From Gammaproteobacteria bacterium (GTDB taxonomy: Bacteria > Pseudomonadota > Gammaproteobacteria > Steroidobacterales > Rariloculaceae): a stretch of DNA of 41,286 nucleotides. This document shows positions 31,446-39,231 of this stretch, one piece after another. The notes below the pieces were generated by a model. The model worked only from the letters and a program-made list of their open reading frames with translations, had not been told where the DNA came from and made no database searches. Numbering within the stretch: the stretch's first letter is position 1; each line of letters begins with the position of its first letter. The position numbers and the translations under genes are program-made. The stretch is from the NCBI GenBank assembly GCA_022826245.1, contig JAJDVG010000007.1, positions 1 through 41,286 on the forward strand, read 5' to 3'.

Positions 31446-31474
31446 TTGGCGCACCCGGCGTGTCGTACTATGCT
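31446..31474 (+). promoter_or_regulatory. Candidate promoter of the WDGDTLV/DUF6152 operon
   Basis: TTGGCG (31446-31451), a 17-bp spacer and TATGCT (31469-31474) lie about 60 bp upstream of the first gene of the operon. Both boxes are only moderate matches. Confidence 0.3.
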
Positions 31475-31532
31475 AGCGGAAACAAGCGTGCGGGCGCCTT
31501 GCCCCGCCGCCGCAAGCAATCGGGGAGACGGC

Positions 31533-32672
31533 ATGGTCAGCAGCGGTCGTAGAGTTTCCGTCTTCGTTTTCGCTGTGCTCGGCGGTTTCTCCTGCGGCGC
31601 CGCCGCGCTGGCCCAATCCTCGATTCTCGCGACCGTGCCGGACCCCACCGCACCCTCGGCGCTGCGCTCGCAGCCTGCCGAGACCATGGCGGCAGCGGTC
31701 GTCGACCCCGAATGGCAGGTTCCGCGCACGTCCTGGGGCCATCCGAGCCTCGACGGCGTGTGGACGAGCGACGACATGCGCAGCGTCCCGATGTCCCGTC
31801 CCGAGCGCTTCGCCGAGCGCGAGTCGCTGACCGGGGAGGAATTCCTGGCGCGGGCGAGCCAGGACGAGGGCCTGCACGACGATGCCGTCAACGTCGGCGC
31901 CTTCCTGCAGCACGAGTACGGCGTGCGCACCTTCGGCTGGACGTCGACGATCGTCGACCCGCCCGACGGCCGCATGCCGGCGCTGACCGAGGCGGGCCGA
32001 GCCGTCAACGCGGCGCGGACCCGCGGCACCTACGGCCCCGGTCCGTTCGACAGCTTCGCGGATTTCTCGCTCTACGACCGCTGCATCACGCGCGGCCCGA
32101 TGGGGTCGATCCTGCCCTCGATCTACGGCAACGGCGTCAGGATCACGCAGGCGCCGGGTTTCGTCGCAGTCACGTCCGAAATGGTGCACGAGACGCGCAT
32201 CGTCCATCTCGGCGGCAAGCCGCCGCTCGACGCCGGGCTCCGGCAGTTCTCCGGCAGCGCGCGAGGCTGGTGGGACGGCGACACGCTCGTAGTCGAATCG
32301 GGCAATTTCACGGATCGGGCGAGCGCGAGCCGCGCGCCGAACAGCCTTGAATTCAGGCTCACGGAGCGGTTCACGCGCGTCGACCCGGAAATGATCGAGT
32401 ACGTGGCGACGATCGAGGATCCCGTCACGCTCACGGCGCCGGTGACGCTCAGGCTCATGCTCACGACGCAGCCCGGTTACACGCTGCTCGAGTACGACTG
32501 CCACGAGGGCAACCAGGCCGTGCGCAACTCGCTGAGCGGCGAGCGCGTGTACGAGCTGCAGGTCGCCGAGGCCATCGCGAACGGCGAGCCGGTCCCGGCG
32601 CGCGCGACCGAGCACACGCAGATCAGGAACGGGGCGCCCGAGCGGCTCTTCAACATCAATCTCGGCGAATGA
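31533..32672 (+). CDS. Exported WDGDTLV-motif protein of unknown function
   Basis: A protein of 379 residues. The ATG at 31533 follows GGGGAGAC. The signal peptide VSVFVFAVLGGFSCGAAALA ends at AQS. The mature protein contains WGHPSLDGVWTSDDMRSVPM near the start and, further on, SARGWWDGDTLVVESGNFTD, followed by a beta-rich segment typical of a widespread but uncharacterised exported family in soil and marine Proteobacteria and Acidobacteria. The related 33216 protein ends in the same domain. Three genes in a row on this strand, with ribosome binding sites and short gaps, form an operon with a DUF6152 protein. Function unknown; an extracytoplasmic beta-sheet fold is likely. Confidence 0.75.
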   Translation: MVSSGRRVSVFVFAVLGGFSCGAAALAQSSILATVPDPTAPSALRSQPAETMAAAVVDPEWQVPRTSWGHPSLDGVWTSDDMRSVPMSRPERFAERESLTGEEFLARASQDEGLHDDAVNVGAFLQHEYGVRTFGWTSTIVDPPDGRMPALTEAGRAVNAARTRGTYGPGPFDSFADFSLYDRCITRGPMGSILPSIYGNGVRITQAPGFVAVTSEMVHETRIVHLGGKPPLDAGLRQFSGSARGWWDGDTLVVESGNFTDRASASRAPNSLEFRLTERFTRVDPEMIEYVATIEDPVTLTAPVTLRLMLTTQPGYTLLEYDCHEGNQAVRNSLSGERVYELQVAEAIANGEPVPARATEHTQIRNGAPERLFNINLGE

Positions 32673-32710
32673 CGTCCCGGCGTCATCGACAGGAAACGAG
32701 GAGGCAGGAA

Positions 32711-33112
32711 ATGATCAGGCAAACGTTGAGAATCGGCGTCGTCGTCCTCGGCGGCTGGCTCCTGGCCGCCGGCGCCCTGCAGGCGCACCATTCCCTCGCG
32801 GCAACGTACGCGATGGGCGACGAAGGGCAGGTGTCCGGCGCCTTCAAGGAGTTCCGGATCGTCAATCCGCACTCGTCGATGAAGATGGACGTGACGAATC
32901 ATGACGGCACGGTCACGGAATGGACCTTCACCGGCGGCAGCGTCAGCACGCTCGCGCGGCTCGGCCTCGGCCGGACCGGGCCGAACGCGCTGCGCCGCGG
33001 CGACCCGATCACCGTGACCTACATGCCGGCACTGAGGAGCGACAGTCCGCTCGGGTTGCTGAAGACCATCACCTACGAAGACGGGCAGGTGCTCGAATTC
33101 CGCGTGGACTGA
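32711..33112 (+). CDS. Exported DUF6152-family protein
   Basis: A protein of 133 residues. The ATG at 32711 follows AGGAGGCAGGAA, a very strong ribosome binding site. The signal peptide RIGVVVLGGWLLAAGALQAH is followed by HHSLAATYAMGDEGQVSGAF, the AHHS start typical of DUF6152. The core (FRIVNPHSSMKMDVTNHDGT, LARLGLGRTGPNALRRGDPI) is a small OB-like beta barrel in family descriptions. The His pair at the mature N-terminus could bind a metal such as copper, which is inference. It lies between two WDGDTLV proteins, an arrangement I have seen for this family, but the shared task is unknown. Confidence 0.78.
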   Translation: MIRQTLRIGVVVLGGWLLAAGALQAHHSLAATYAMGDEGQVSGAFKEFRIVNPHSSMKMDVTNHDGTVTEWTFTGGSVSTLARLGLGRTGPNALRRGDPITVTYMPALRSDSPLGLLKTITYEDGQVLEFRVD

Positions 33113-33215
33113 CCGAATCGTCCGGAGCGTGCGACGCCCGGAAGCATCCGCTCCAGGCGGCGCCGGTACGTAGCCCGCGCCGCGCGACAATGAACGACAA
33201 CAGGGGGAGGTCGCC

Positions 33216-34970
33216 ATGAAACCTCGATCCATGGATTTACGAACAAGCGTCCTGGCCGCCGCGATCGGCGTCGTCCTCGCGGTTGGCGCGGCATCGACGG
33301 CCGGCGCCCAGAGCGGCGCGGAGCGTGAGAGTTTCGAGCCCTACACGCCCGCGACGGACGCCACGGATCTGAAGTCCGTGCTCTTCAACTGGATGTGGCA
33401 CATGGGCATGCTCAAGGGCCACGACGAGCGCGACGTGGTCGCGACGCTCGAGTACCAGGGCACGGGGACCATCGACGTGGACGGCGAGTCCTGCGCGCTG
33501 TCGCGCTACCGGGTCAGCACGCACTACCAGTCGCTGGTCCAGCGCACCGACTACGCCTGCACGCTGCCCGACGGGCAGGAGTACTCGAACATCGAGGTCG
33601 TGAGCGGCTTGTACGCCTGGGACGAAGACGTGCGCGGCGCCGGGATCGGCCGCACGGAGGGCACGGCCACGCCAAGGCCCGAAACCCTCGAGGAGCGGCT
33701 CATCCGTTTCTGGGCGAGTCCCCAGGGCGCGCCGAAGGCCGCCGTGGCCGCGTCCGTCGAGACGTTCTGGCTCGGCGCGAATCCGGGCACGCTGTTCGAC
33801 GACGGCGTCATGGAGTCCGGCGACACTTCACTGTCCTGGGAATCCGGCAAGGCCGTATTGACGTTCCCGCTCATGGGCGTGCCGGGCGCGATGGCGACGG
33901 CGACCCTCGACGAGCTCTACATGACCGAGAGCGTCGTGGTCACGCACGGATCGAACACGACGGAGTTCAGCTACGGCGACTACGAGGACTGGAACAATCC
34001 CCTGCACAAGATCGAGGTCTTCTACGCGGGCGAGACGGTCGAACGGCTGAACGGCGCCGTCGTGCGCGATCTCGACACGGTCGAGACCGAGACGGGCAAC
34101 GTCTATGTCGTGGCGCCCGTGCCGGCCGGCGTGCGCGCCGCGATCGGCGCGACGGAGCCGCTGCCGACGCCCGTAATGGCCAAGGTGGAGCCGCCCGTCG
34201 ACATGACGGCGCCGACGCCGCGCCTGAACGGCAAGCCCGACATGACGGGCGTGTGGGCGCACTCCGACCGCGTCGGCAACTACCAGACCGGCGGCGGACG
34301 CCGCTGCGGCCCGACGCAGAACGAGGAATGCAGCCGGCGCATCAACCAGACCGAGGACTACGCGCTTTACGCGCCGTCGCGCTTCGGCGGCACGGGCTAC
34401 CCGCTGTACGAACCGGAGTACTGGGACGAGATCCAGCAGCTCGACATGTGGACGAACCTCGAGGATCCCGTCATGACCTGCCAGCCGCTCGGGATTCCGC
34501 GCCACGGAGTGCCGCGGCGCATCTACCAGACGGAGAACGACATCACGTTCATCTACGGGCAGTTCGCCGACGCCGGCGGCGGCATGGGCGAATACCGCAT
34601 CATCCCGACCGATGGCCGCGAGCACGCGGCGAACTCGGAATACTCCTATACCTACATGGGCTCGACCGTCGGTCACTGGGACGGCGACACGCTCGTGCTC
34701 GACTCGATCGGCTTCACCGACCGGACCTGGATCGGCCGCGGCGGTTTCTTCCACACCGACCGCATGCGCGTCATCGAGCGGTTGACCCGGCAGGGCAATG
34801 CGCTCTTCTTCGACGTCACGGTCGAGGACCCCGACGTGCTCGTCGAGCCGTACGTGATCCCGACGCGCACGCTCAGGCTCAACGAGAACGCCGACGCGGG
34901 GCTCCTGCCGGAGCGCGGCAACTGCGAGACCTTCGAGGACGGGGCGATCGCGACGCAGATCCGGCACTAG
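33216..34970 (+). CDS. Exported two-domain protein with C-terminal WDGDTLV domain
   Basis: A protein of 584 residues. The ATG at 33216 follows GGGGGAGGTC. The signal peptide SVLAAAIGVVLAVGAASTAG ends at AQS. Residues about 35-310 form a domain I do not recognise, with many acidic and aromatic residues (VLFNWMWHMGMLKGHDERDV). From about 335 (PDMTGVWAHSDRVGNYQTGG) the protein matches the family of the 31533 gene product, with STVGHWDGDTLVLDSIGFTD and a beta-rich end. It is therefore a fusion of a new N-terminal domain to the WDGDTLV module. Third gene of the operon. Confidence 0.75.
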   Translation: MKPRSMDLRTSVLAAAIGVVLAVGAASTAGAQSGAERESFEPYTPATDATDLKSVLFNWMWHMGMLKGHDERDVVATLEYQGTGTIDVDGESCALSRYRVSTHYQSLVQRTDYACTLPDGQEYSNIEVVSGLYAWDEDVRGAGIGRTEGTATPRPETLEERLIRFWASPQGAPKAAVAASVETFWLGANPGTLFDDGVMESGDTSLSWESGKAVLTFPLMGVPGAMATATLDELYMTESVVVTHGSNTTEFSYGDYEDWNNPLHKIEVFYAGETVERLNGAVVRDLDTVETETGNVYVVAPVPAGVRAAIGATEPLPTPVMAKVEPPVDMTAPTPRLNGKPDMTGVWAHSDRVGNYQTGGGRRCGPTQNEECSRRINQTEDYALYAPSRFGGTGYPLYEPEYWDEIQQLDMWTNLEDPVMTCQPLGIPRHGVPRRIYQTENDITFIYGQFADAGGGMGEYRIIPTDGREHAANSEYSYTYMGSTVGHWDGDTLVLDSIGFTDRTWIGRGGFFHTDRMRVIERLTRQGNALFFDVTVEDPDVLVEPYVIPTRTLRLNENADAGLLPERGNCETFEDGAIATQIRH

Positions 34971-35037
34971 CTTGGACTCGTCGTCGAAACCGCCTGACGC
35001 TGGACGGGGTTCCAGCGAGTCAACTGGAAGTCCAGGG

Positions 35038-36474
35038 ATGGCCAGGGTCGAGCAGAGCGAGTTGGGGATGTCGCCGCAGGAGATGCGGCGTCTGGCGGCC
35101 AGGGCGGCGGAAATCCTCGTGGAACGCGCCTGTGGCCTCGGCGACGCGAAAGCCTGGGACGGGGAGTTTCGCCAGATTCTCGAAGCGCAGCTCGGCGGGC
35201 CGCCGCCCGAGCTGGGCCGGCCGGCCGAGGAGGTCCTCGAACAGGCGGCGCGCGACGTGTTGCCCTACGCCGCGCGGCTGGACCATCCGCGCTTCTTCGG
35301 TTTCGTCCCGTCCTCGCCCACGTGGCCCGGCGTCGTCGCGGATTTCCTGGCCGCGGGTTTCAACATCAACTCCTGCACCTGGCTCGTGTCGAGCGGGACC
35401 GGGCAACTGGAGCTGGTGGTCACGGACTGGATACGCGGCTGGATCGGCTACCCCGAGAGCGCCGGCGGGCTGCTGACGAGCGGCGGCTCGGCGGCGAGCG
35501 TCGAGGCGATGGTCACGGCGCGCGAAGCCGCCGGACATCCCGAGGCGCCCGCCGTCTACATGAGCGATCAAAGCCACAGCGCGCTGAAGCGTGCGGCGCT
35601 GATCGCCGGCGTTCGTCGCGACTGCATCCGTCTGGCGCCTACCGGCGACGACTTCCGTACGGACATGCACGAACTGGCCAGGATGGTGGCGCGGGACCGT
35701 GACGCCGGCTTGCAGCCCCTTGCGCTGTGCGCGAACGCGGGCACGGCCGGCACGGGCGCCATCGACCCCCTGCCGGCCATGGCCGATTTCTGCGAACGGC
35801 AGGGCATCTGGTTGCACGTCGACGCCGCGTACGGCGGTTTCGCCGCCATTACCGACGAGGGGAGGGCGAGTCTCGACGGGATCGAGCGGGCGGACTCCGT
35901 CGGGCTGGACGCCCACAAGTGGTTCTTCCAGCCCTACGAGGCGGGCGCGCTGCTGGTCAAGGACCGGCGGCGCCTGGAGAACGCATTCGCCATCGGCCAC
36001 GATGTGCTGCAGGACACGGTATGGGGCAAGAACCACCCCAACTTCGCCGACCGCGGTCAGCAGCTCAGCCGCGCGGCGCGCGCGCTCAAGATCTGGATGT
36101 CGGTACAGACCTTCGGGATGGCACGATTCCGCGCGGCCGTGCAGAACGGCCTGGATCTGGCGCGACGCGCGGGCGCCCACGTCGAAGCCGACCCGATGCT
36201 GGAGTTGATGACCCCGGTGTCCCTCGGCATCGTCTGCTTCCGGGTCAATCCGGCCGACCGCGCCTGCGACGAGGACACGCTGGACGAAGTCAACCGACGG
36301 GTTCTGGCGCGCGTGTTCTGGGACGACCTGGCGTTTTTCTCGTCCACATCGCTCAAGGGCGTCTTCTCGCTGCGCATGTGCATCCTGAACCACAGCACGG
36401 GCTGGGACGACGTGCGGCGGACACTCGAGATGGTCAGTCGGTTCGGGAAGGAGGCGCTTGTTCGACGACCCTGA
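35038..36474 (+). CDS. PLP-dependent group II amino-acid decarboxylase
   Basis: A protein of 478 residues. The decarboxylase fold is clear: HPRFFGFVPSSPTWPGVVAD near the start, GLLTSGGSAASVEAMVTARE (phosphate binding), the PLP-stacking His in SDQSHSALKRA, Asp262 in WLHVDAAYGGFA and the Schiff-base Lys294 in GLDAHKWFFQPYEAGALLVK. It is closest in plan to aromatic-L-amino-acid and related decarboxylases; the substrate cannot be read from sequence. The start is uncertain: the ATG at 35038 is the most conventional, while the TTG at 34972 would add 22 low-complexity residues. Its last codons and stop lie in the 14-bp direct repeat bounding the next module, so the C-terminus may have been rewritten by that insertion. 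Confidence 0.87.
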   Translation: MARVEQSELGMSPQEMRRLAARAAEILVERACGLGDAKAWDGEFRQILEAQLGGPPPELGRPAEEVLEQAARDVLPYAARLDHPRFFGFVPSSPTWPGVVADFLAAGFNINSCTWLVSSGTGQLELVVTDWIRGWIGYPESAGGLLTSGGSAASVEAMVTAREAAGHPEAPAVYMSDQSHSALKRAALIAGVRRDCIRLAPTGDDFRTDMHELARMVARDRDAGLQPLALCANAGTAGTGAIDPLPAMADFCERQGIWLHVDAAYGGFAAITDEGRASLDGIERADSVGLDAHKWFFQPYEAGALLVKDRRRLENAFAIGHDVLQDTVWGKNHPNFADRGQQLSRAARALKIWMSVQTFGMARFRAAVQNGLDLARRAGAHVEADPMLELMTPVSLGIVCFRVNPADRACDEDTLDEVNRRVLARVFWDDLAFFSSTSLKGVFSLRMCILNHSTGWDDVRRTLEMVSRFGKEALVRRP

Positions 36475-36475
36475 G
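36462..36475. repeat. 14-bp direct repeat, left copy (partner 39219-39232)
   Basis: TCGACGACCCTGAG occurs here, across the decarboxylase stop codon, and again at 39219-39232. Similarity continues for 17 more bases (12 identities). The two copies bracket the three-gene TIGR04255 module plus the truncated antitoxin, like a target-site duplication or att-type core. Confidence 0.6.
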
Positions 36476-36528
36476 GGTCAGCCCGCCGACGCCCCCCAAT
36501 TCATCTCAGATCGGGCGACATCGCACAG

Positions 36529-36603
36529 TTTCACATCTTGCTTCACATCGTGTACGGCGTCAAAATCCTTTAAAGGGTTTTAATTTCACATTATGCTTCA
36601 CAT
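36529..36603. promoter_or_regulatory. Complex operator-like region upstream of the TIGR04255 module
   Basis: Two direct repeats of 20 bp (36529-36548 and 36584-36603, 18 identities), each with a TTTCACAT half and a CTTCACAT half 4 bp apart, flank a near-perfect 20-bp palindrome AAAATCCTTTAAAGGGTTTT (36562-36581). The region is AT-rich and ends 19 bp before the GTG start. The HTH protein encoded in the same module is the obvious candidate to bind it. I cannot place -35 and -10 with confidence. Confidence 0.65.
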
Positions 36604-36622
36604 GCTAAAGGAGTGCACCGTA

Positions 36623-37441
36623 GTGAACGAACCCCAGCCCTTGGTCCCTACGCCGACGCGAGAGGTATCCCTGCCACGGGCACCGCTTGCGCGCGTCATC
36701 GCCCAAGTACGCTTTCCCCCAATTCTGTCCATCCGAGACCCCGACAAGGTTGCCGTATTTCAGGAGGCGTTACGCGAGATCTATCCGAATCTCAGTAAGG
36801 ATCAGGTCCACAGCATCGAGATGACCGAAGACCACACTCCCAACATTAGCCAAAGTCTCATTTGGCGTCTCGCTGATCAGGAAAAGGACGCCCCGTGGCG
36901 GGTGTCGTTAGGCGAAAACTTCGTGGCTTTGGAAACGTCATCCTACGATAGCCGACGAGATTTTCTTGACCGTTTGAGAAGCGTCATCACCGGGGTTGAG
37001 CAGGCATTCAAGCCGGCGTCAGCCAAGCGCCTCGGGTTGCGCTACATCGATCGGCTTACCGGTGAGGCGGTGGATCGGGTGGATGAGCTGATTGACCCCA
37101 AGGTTCTCGGCATAATCGGTCCTCGCGACAAGCCGGGCTCCACGCATGGCGAATCGGCGATCCACCTGATCACCGAGGCGCAGTTTCTCGCTGAGGATAG
37201 TGCCCGCATCCAGGGACGCTGGGGGATGCTGCCTGGCAACGCGACCTACGATCCGGACGCGCTCGAACCAGTGGCCATGCCGAGTTGGGTCCTGGATCTC
37301 GATATGTTCACGACAGAATCGCGACCATTCGCGAGCGATCGATTGCTAACTACCGTGACGGGATTCGCCGAGTGCCTCTATTGGCTTTTTCGGCAAATGG
37401 TTACAGACGAGTTCTTGCGATACTACGGAGGCGAACTGTGA
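36623..37441 (+). CDS. TIGR04255-family protein, first gene of a three-gene module
   Basis: A protein of 272 residues. The opening LPRAPLARVIAQVRFPPILS and the later VEQAFKPASAKRLGLRYIDR, then the C-terminal YWLFRQMVTDEFLRYYG, match the sporadically distributed TIGR04255 family, whose biochemical role is not known to me. I chose the GTG at 36623, 9 nt after AAAGGAG; the longer frame from 36593 runs through the operator repeats. It overlaps the following gene (GTGA junction), so the two are coupled. Base composition is clearly less GC-rich than the flanking genes, suggesting recent transfer. No membrane or signal segments, so it acts in the cytoplasm. Confidence 0.78.
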   Translation: MNEPQPLVPTPTREVSLPRAPLARVIAQVRFPPILSIRDPDKVAVFQEALREIYPNLSKDQVHSIEMTEDHTPNISQSLIWRLADQEKDAPWRVSLGENFVALETSSYDSRRDFLDRLRSVITGVEQAFKPASAKRLGLRYIDRLTGEAVDRVDELIDPKVLGIIGPRDKPGSTHGESAIHLITEAQFLAEDSARIQGRWGMLPGNATYDPDALEPVAMPSWVLDLDMFTTESRPFASDRLLTTVTGFAECLYWLFRQMVTDEFLRYYGGEL

Positions 37442-38124
37442 CTGCGCAAGCACTACACGATACAAACGACGCATCGACGTCAGCACGCGGTTGCATGTAT
37501 CCATCCAGTGCGGAGGCCAACCTTGTGGCGGTGGTGGTCCCCATCACCCTACGAAAGTCAGTGACCGCCAACACCTATGCTAAAGGCTCAATTTCGGACG
37601 GCGAGACGCTCGCGTGGTTCGGAAGTCGTACCGCCGCCGGTCCTGCAGGAGAAATCGAGCGTTTACCCATGGAATCGACGGCCGAAGCTATCTTGGAAAT
37701 CCGGCGTCTTTCGGGATTGACTTGGCAAGAAGTCGCCGACCTGTTCGCTGTCTCGCGTCGAAGCGTCCATCACTGGGCAAACGGCAAGACCGTTGCTGCG
37801 AAGCATGATCGAACAATCCGCAGAATGTTGGCTGCTCTGCGACACCTTTATCGAGGTGACCAGATCGGCACGCGGGCGATAATCCTCTCCGTTGACCAAG
37901 CGACGCAGGTGTCGGCGTTCGACCTGCTGAAACACGGCCGTTTCGATGAGGCCATTAGTCGAGTGGAGGGCGTCCGTGTTCCGGCGCCCGGCCGTATCCC
38001 GCTGTCCCGCGCTGCCCAACAGGCACGCCGGCCGCCCGCGCCGACGCATTTTCTGGAGGCCGAGCAGGACCGTCCCGATATTCCTGCCAAGGCTCGCGTC
38101 GCCCGCCCCAAGCGGACTAGCTAA
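37438..38124 (+). CDS. HTH-domain protein, second gene of the TIGR04255 module
   Basis: A protein of 228 residues starting at a GTG that overlaps the TIGR04255 stop. The first 80 residues are not recognised. A helix-turn-helix lies in the middle (about 85-125): AILEIRRLSGLTWQEVADLF, then AVSRRSVHHWANGKTVAAKH. After it comes a region with SAFDLLKHGRFDEAISRVEG, recalling Xre-type antitoxins in form. The tail is basic and Pro/Ala-rich. It probably regulates the module by binding the repeats at 36529-36603 and may also neutralise a partner protein. The start is fixed by the overlap, although no independent ribosome binding site is present. Confidence 0.75.
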   Translation: MTAQALHDTNDASTSARGCMYPSSAEANLVAVVVPITLRKSVTANTYAKGSISDGETLAWFGSRTAAGPAGEIERLPMESTAEAILEIRRLSGLTWQEVADLFAVSRRSVHHWANGKTVAAKHDRTIRRMLAALRHLYRGDQIGTRAIILSVDQATQVSAFDLLKHGRFDEAISRVEGVRVPAPGRIPLSRAAQQARRPPAPTHFLEAEQDRPDIPAKARVARPKRTS

Positions 38125-38142
38125 ACGAAGTCCTGATGTCCC

Positions 38143-39021
38143 ATGCACTTGTCGGACGCAGCTGAACAGGCGATTGACGACGCTCTCCAGAGTTGGCGTC
38201 AGGGAGACATAACCCTTGACACCGGTCTGGAGTTTGTTCATTTCGCCGACTTGACACGTCCGCATGGCCCCGTGTCCCGCCAAGTGGCCGAGGCTCTGGC
38301 GAACGACGGTGAAACCGTGGGGGCCGGAGCGACACCGATCCTCGACGAAGTGTCGGGCATGGTGATTCTCAGCCAGACGTGCGATGTCGTTCGAGGTTGT
38401 CGCGACCGGCCATATGTCGAGGTTGCACCATTGGTCGAGGTGCCCGAGACGTTGCTCAACGAGATTCGCGTCTTCAAGCGACCTGGCTTCGCCTGTGTCC
38501 CGAAAACTGTCGAAGACCGTCTTGTCGCGGACCTCGACCGTACCATGACCGTCGAAAAATCTCTGGTTGCTACGTGGAATCGCACTCCCGGCTGCGAGAC
38601 CGACGAGCAAGTTCGGGACTTCGCCAACGCCCTTGCTCGCAAGAGAACGCGGTTTGCCTTTCCCGACGACTTTGTTGCCGCGGCCCAGCGTCTTCAGGAA
38701 CGCCTGGTAGACAAGCACAATAAGAAATCTGATGAGGGCGCTCATCTCCGGTCCTTGCGTGAAATCAGGGTACGTGCAGCCCCGTCCTGGGACGCTGACG
38801 AGGTGGAACTAAGCTGGTGGTTCATCAAGGAAGGCGAGCCTGTTGATGCACACATCGATTGGCCGAAGTTCCTGGATCATTGGCTTGCCTTGTTCGATCA
38901 GACTGGCCGGTTTCACGGCAACGTACCCATTGCCTGCCGCCTGGAGGATCTTACGGCTCGCGATTACGTCGAGAGCGACCGCTTGGACCTTGATCGTCTT
39001 TCAGCATCAGGCAAGATGTAA
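38143..39021 (+). CDS. Unrecognised protein, third gene of the TIGR04255 module
   Basis: A protein of 292 residues, 18 bp after the HTH gene. Notable is EVSGMVILSQTCDVVRGCRD followed by RPYVEVAPLVEVP, a Ser-Gln-Thr-Cys-Asp motif with two nearby cysteines that looks like an active or metal site. A second conserved-looking part is AHLRSLREIRVRAAPSWDAD with VELSWWFIKEG. The family is not one I can name, but I associate the QTCDxV motif with uncharacterised proteins in mobile or defence-type neighbourhoods. It is cytoplasmic, with no membrane segments. As the largest protein of the module without a recognised regulatory domain, it is the best candidate for effector. Confidence 0.65.
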   Translation: MHLSDAAEQAIDDALQSWRQGDITLDTGLEFVHFADLTRPHGPVSRQVAEALANDGETVGAGATPILDEVSGMVILSQTCDVVRGCRDRPYVEVAPLVEVPETLLNEIRVFKRPGFACVPKTVEDRLVADLDRTMTVEKSLVATWNRTPGCETDEQVRDFANALARKRTRFAFPDDFVAAAQRLQERLVDKHNKKSDEGAHLRSLREIRVRAAPSWDADEVELSWWFIKEGEPVDAHIDWPKFLDHWLALFDQTGRFHGNVPIACRLEDLTARDYVESDRLDLDRLSASGKM

Positions 39022-39090
39022 CGGCGTTCCCCGAAGGCGAGGTCTGCCTCGACAGGCCGGCAATTCTGCGTTAAAGGAGACGAGCCGATA

Positions 39091-39231
39091 ATGAAATTTC
39101 GCGATTGGGCGGCGGACCTTGAGGGACCTGAATCCGGCCGAATGCACCTACGCACCAAACCTCATGTCAAGGCCGAAATCCAGCAGGCCGCTGGTTTGCT
39201 GCGCTCGCTTGCGGCTACTCGACGACCCTGA
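39091..39231 (+). pseudogene. Truncated DUF1778-like antitoxin (46 residues)
   Basis: An ATG at 39091 preceded by AAAGGAG, a strong ribosome binding site, opens MKFRDWAADLEGPESGRMHL, then RTKPHVKAEIQQAAGLL, which matches the N-terminal DNA-binding half of DUF1778 (TacA-like) antitoxins. The frame then ends SLAATRRP, its last codons and stop lying in the direct repeat at 39219-39232 and overlapping the 3' end of the convergent DUF4153 gene by 17 bp. The toxin-binding half and the GNAT toxin are missing. It looks cut by the same event that created the module boundary. Confidence 0.5.

Noticed and set aside
33395..35476. Open frame of 693 codons on the plus strand
   Set aside because: It is an out-of-frame shadow of the 33216 gene running into the decarboxylase; the Arg/Ala/Gly-rich product resembles no protein.
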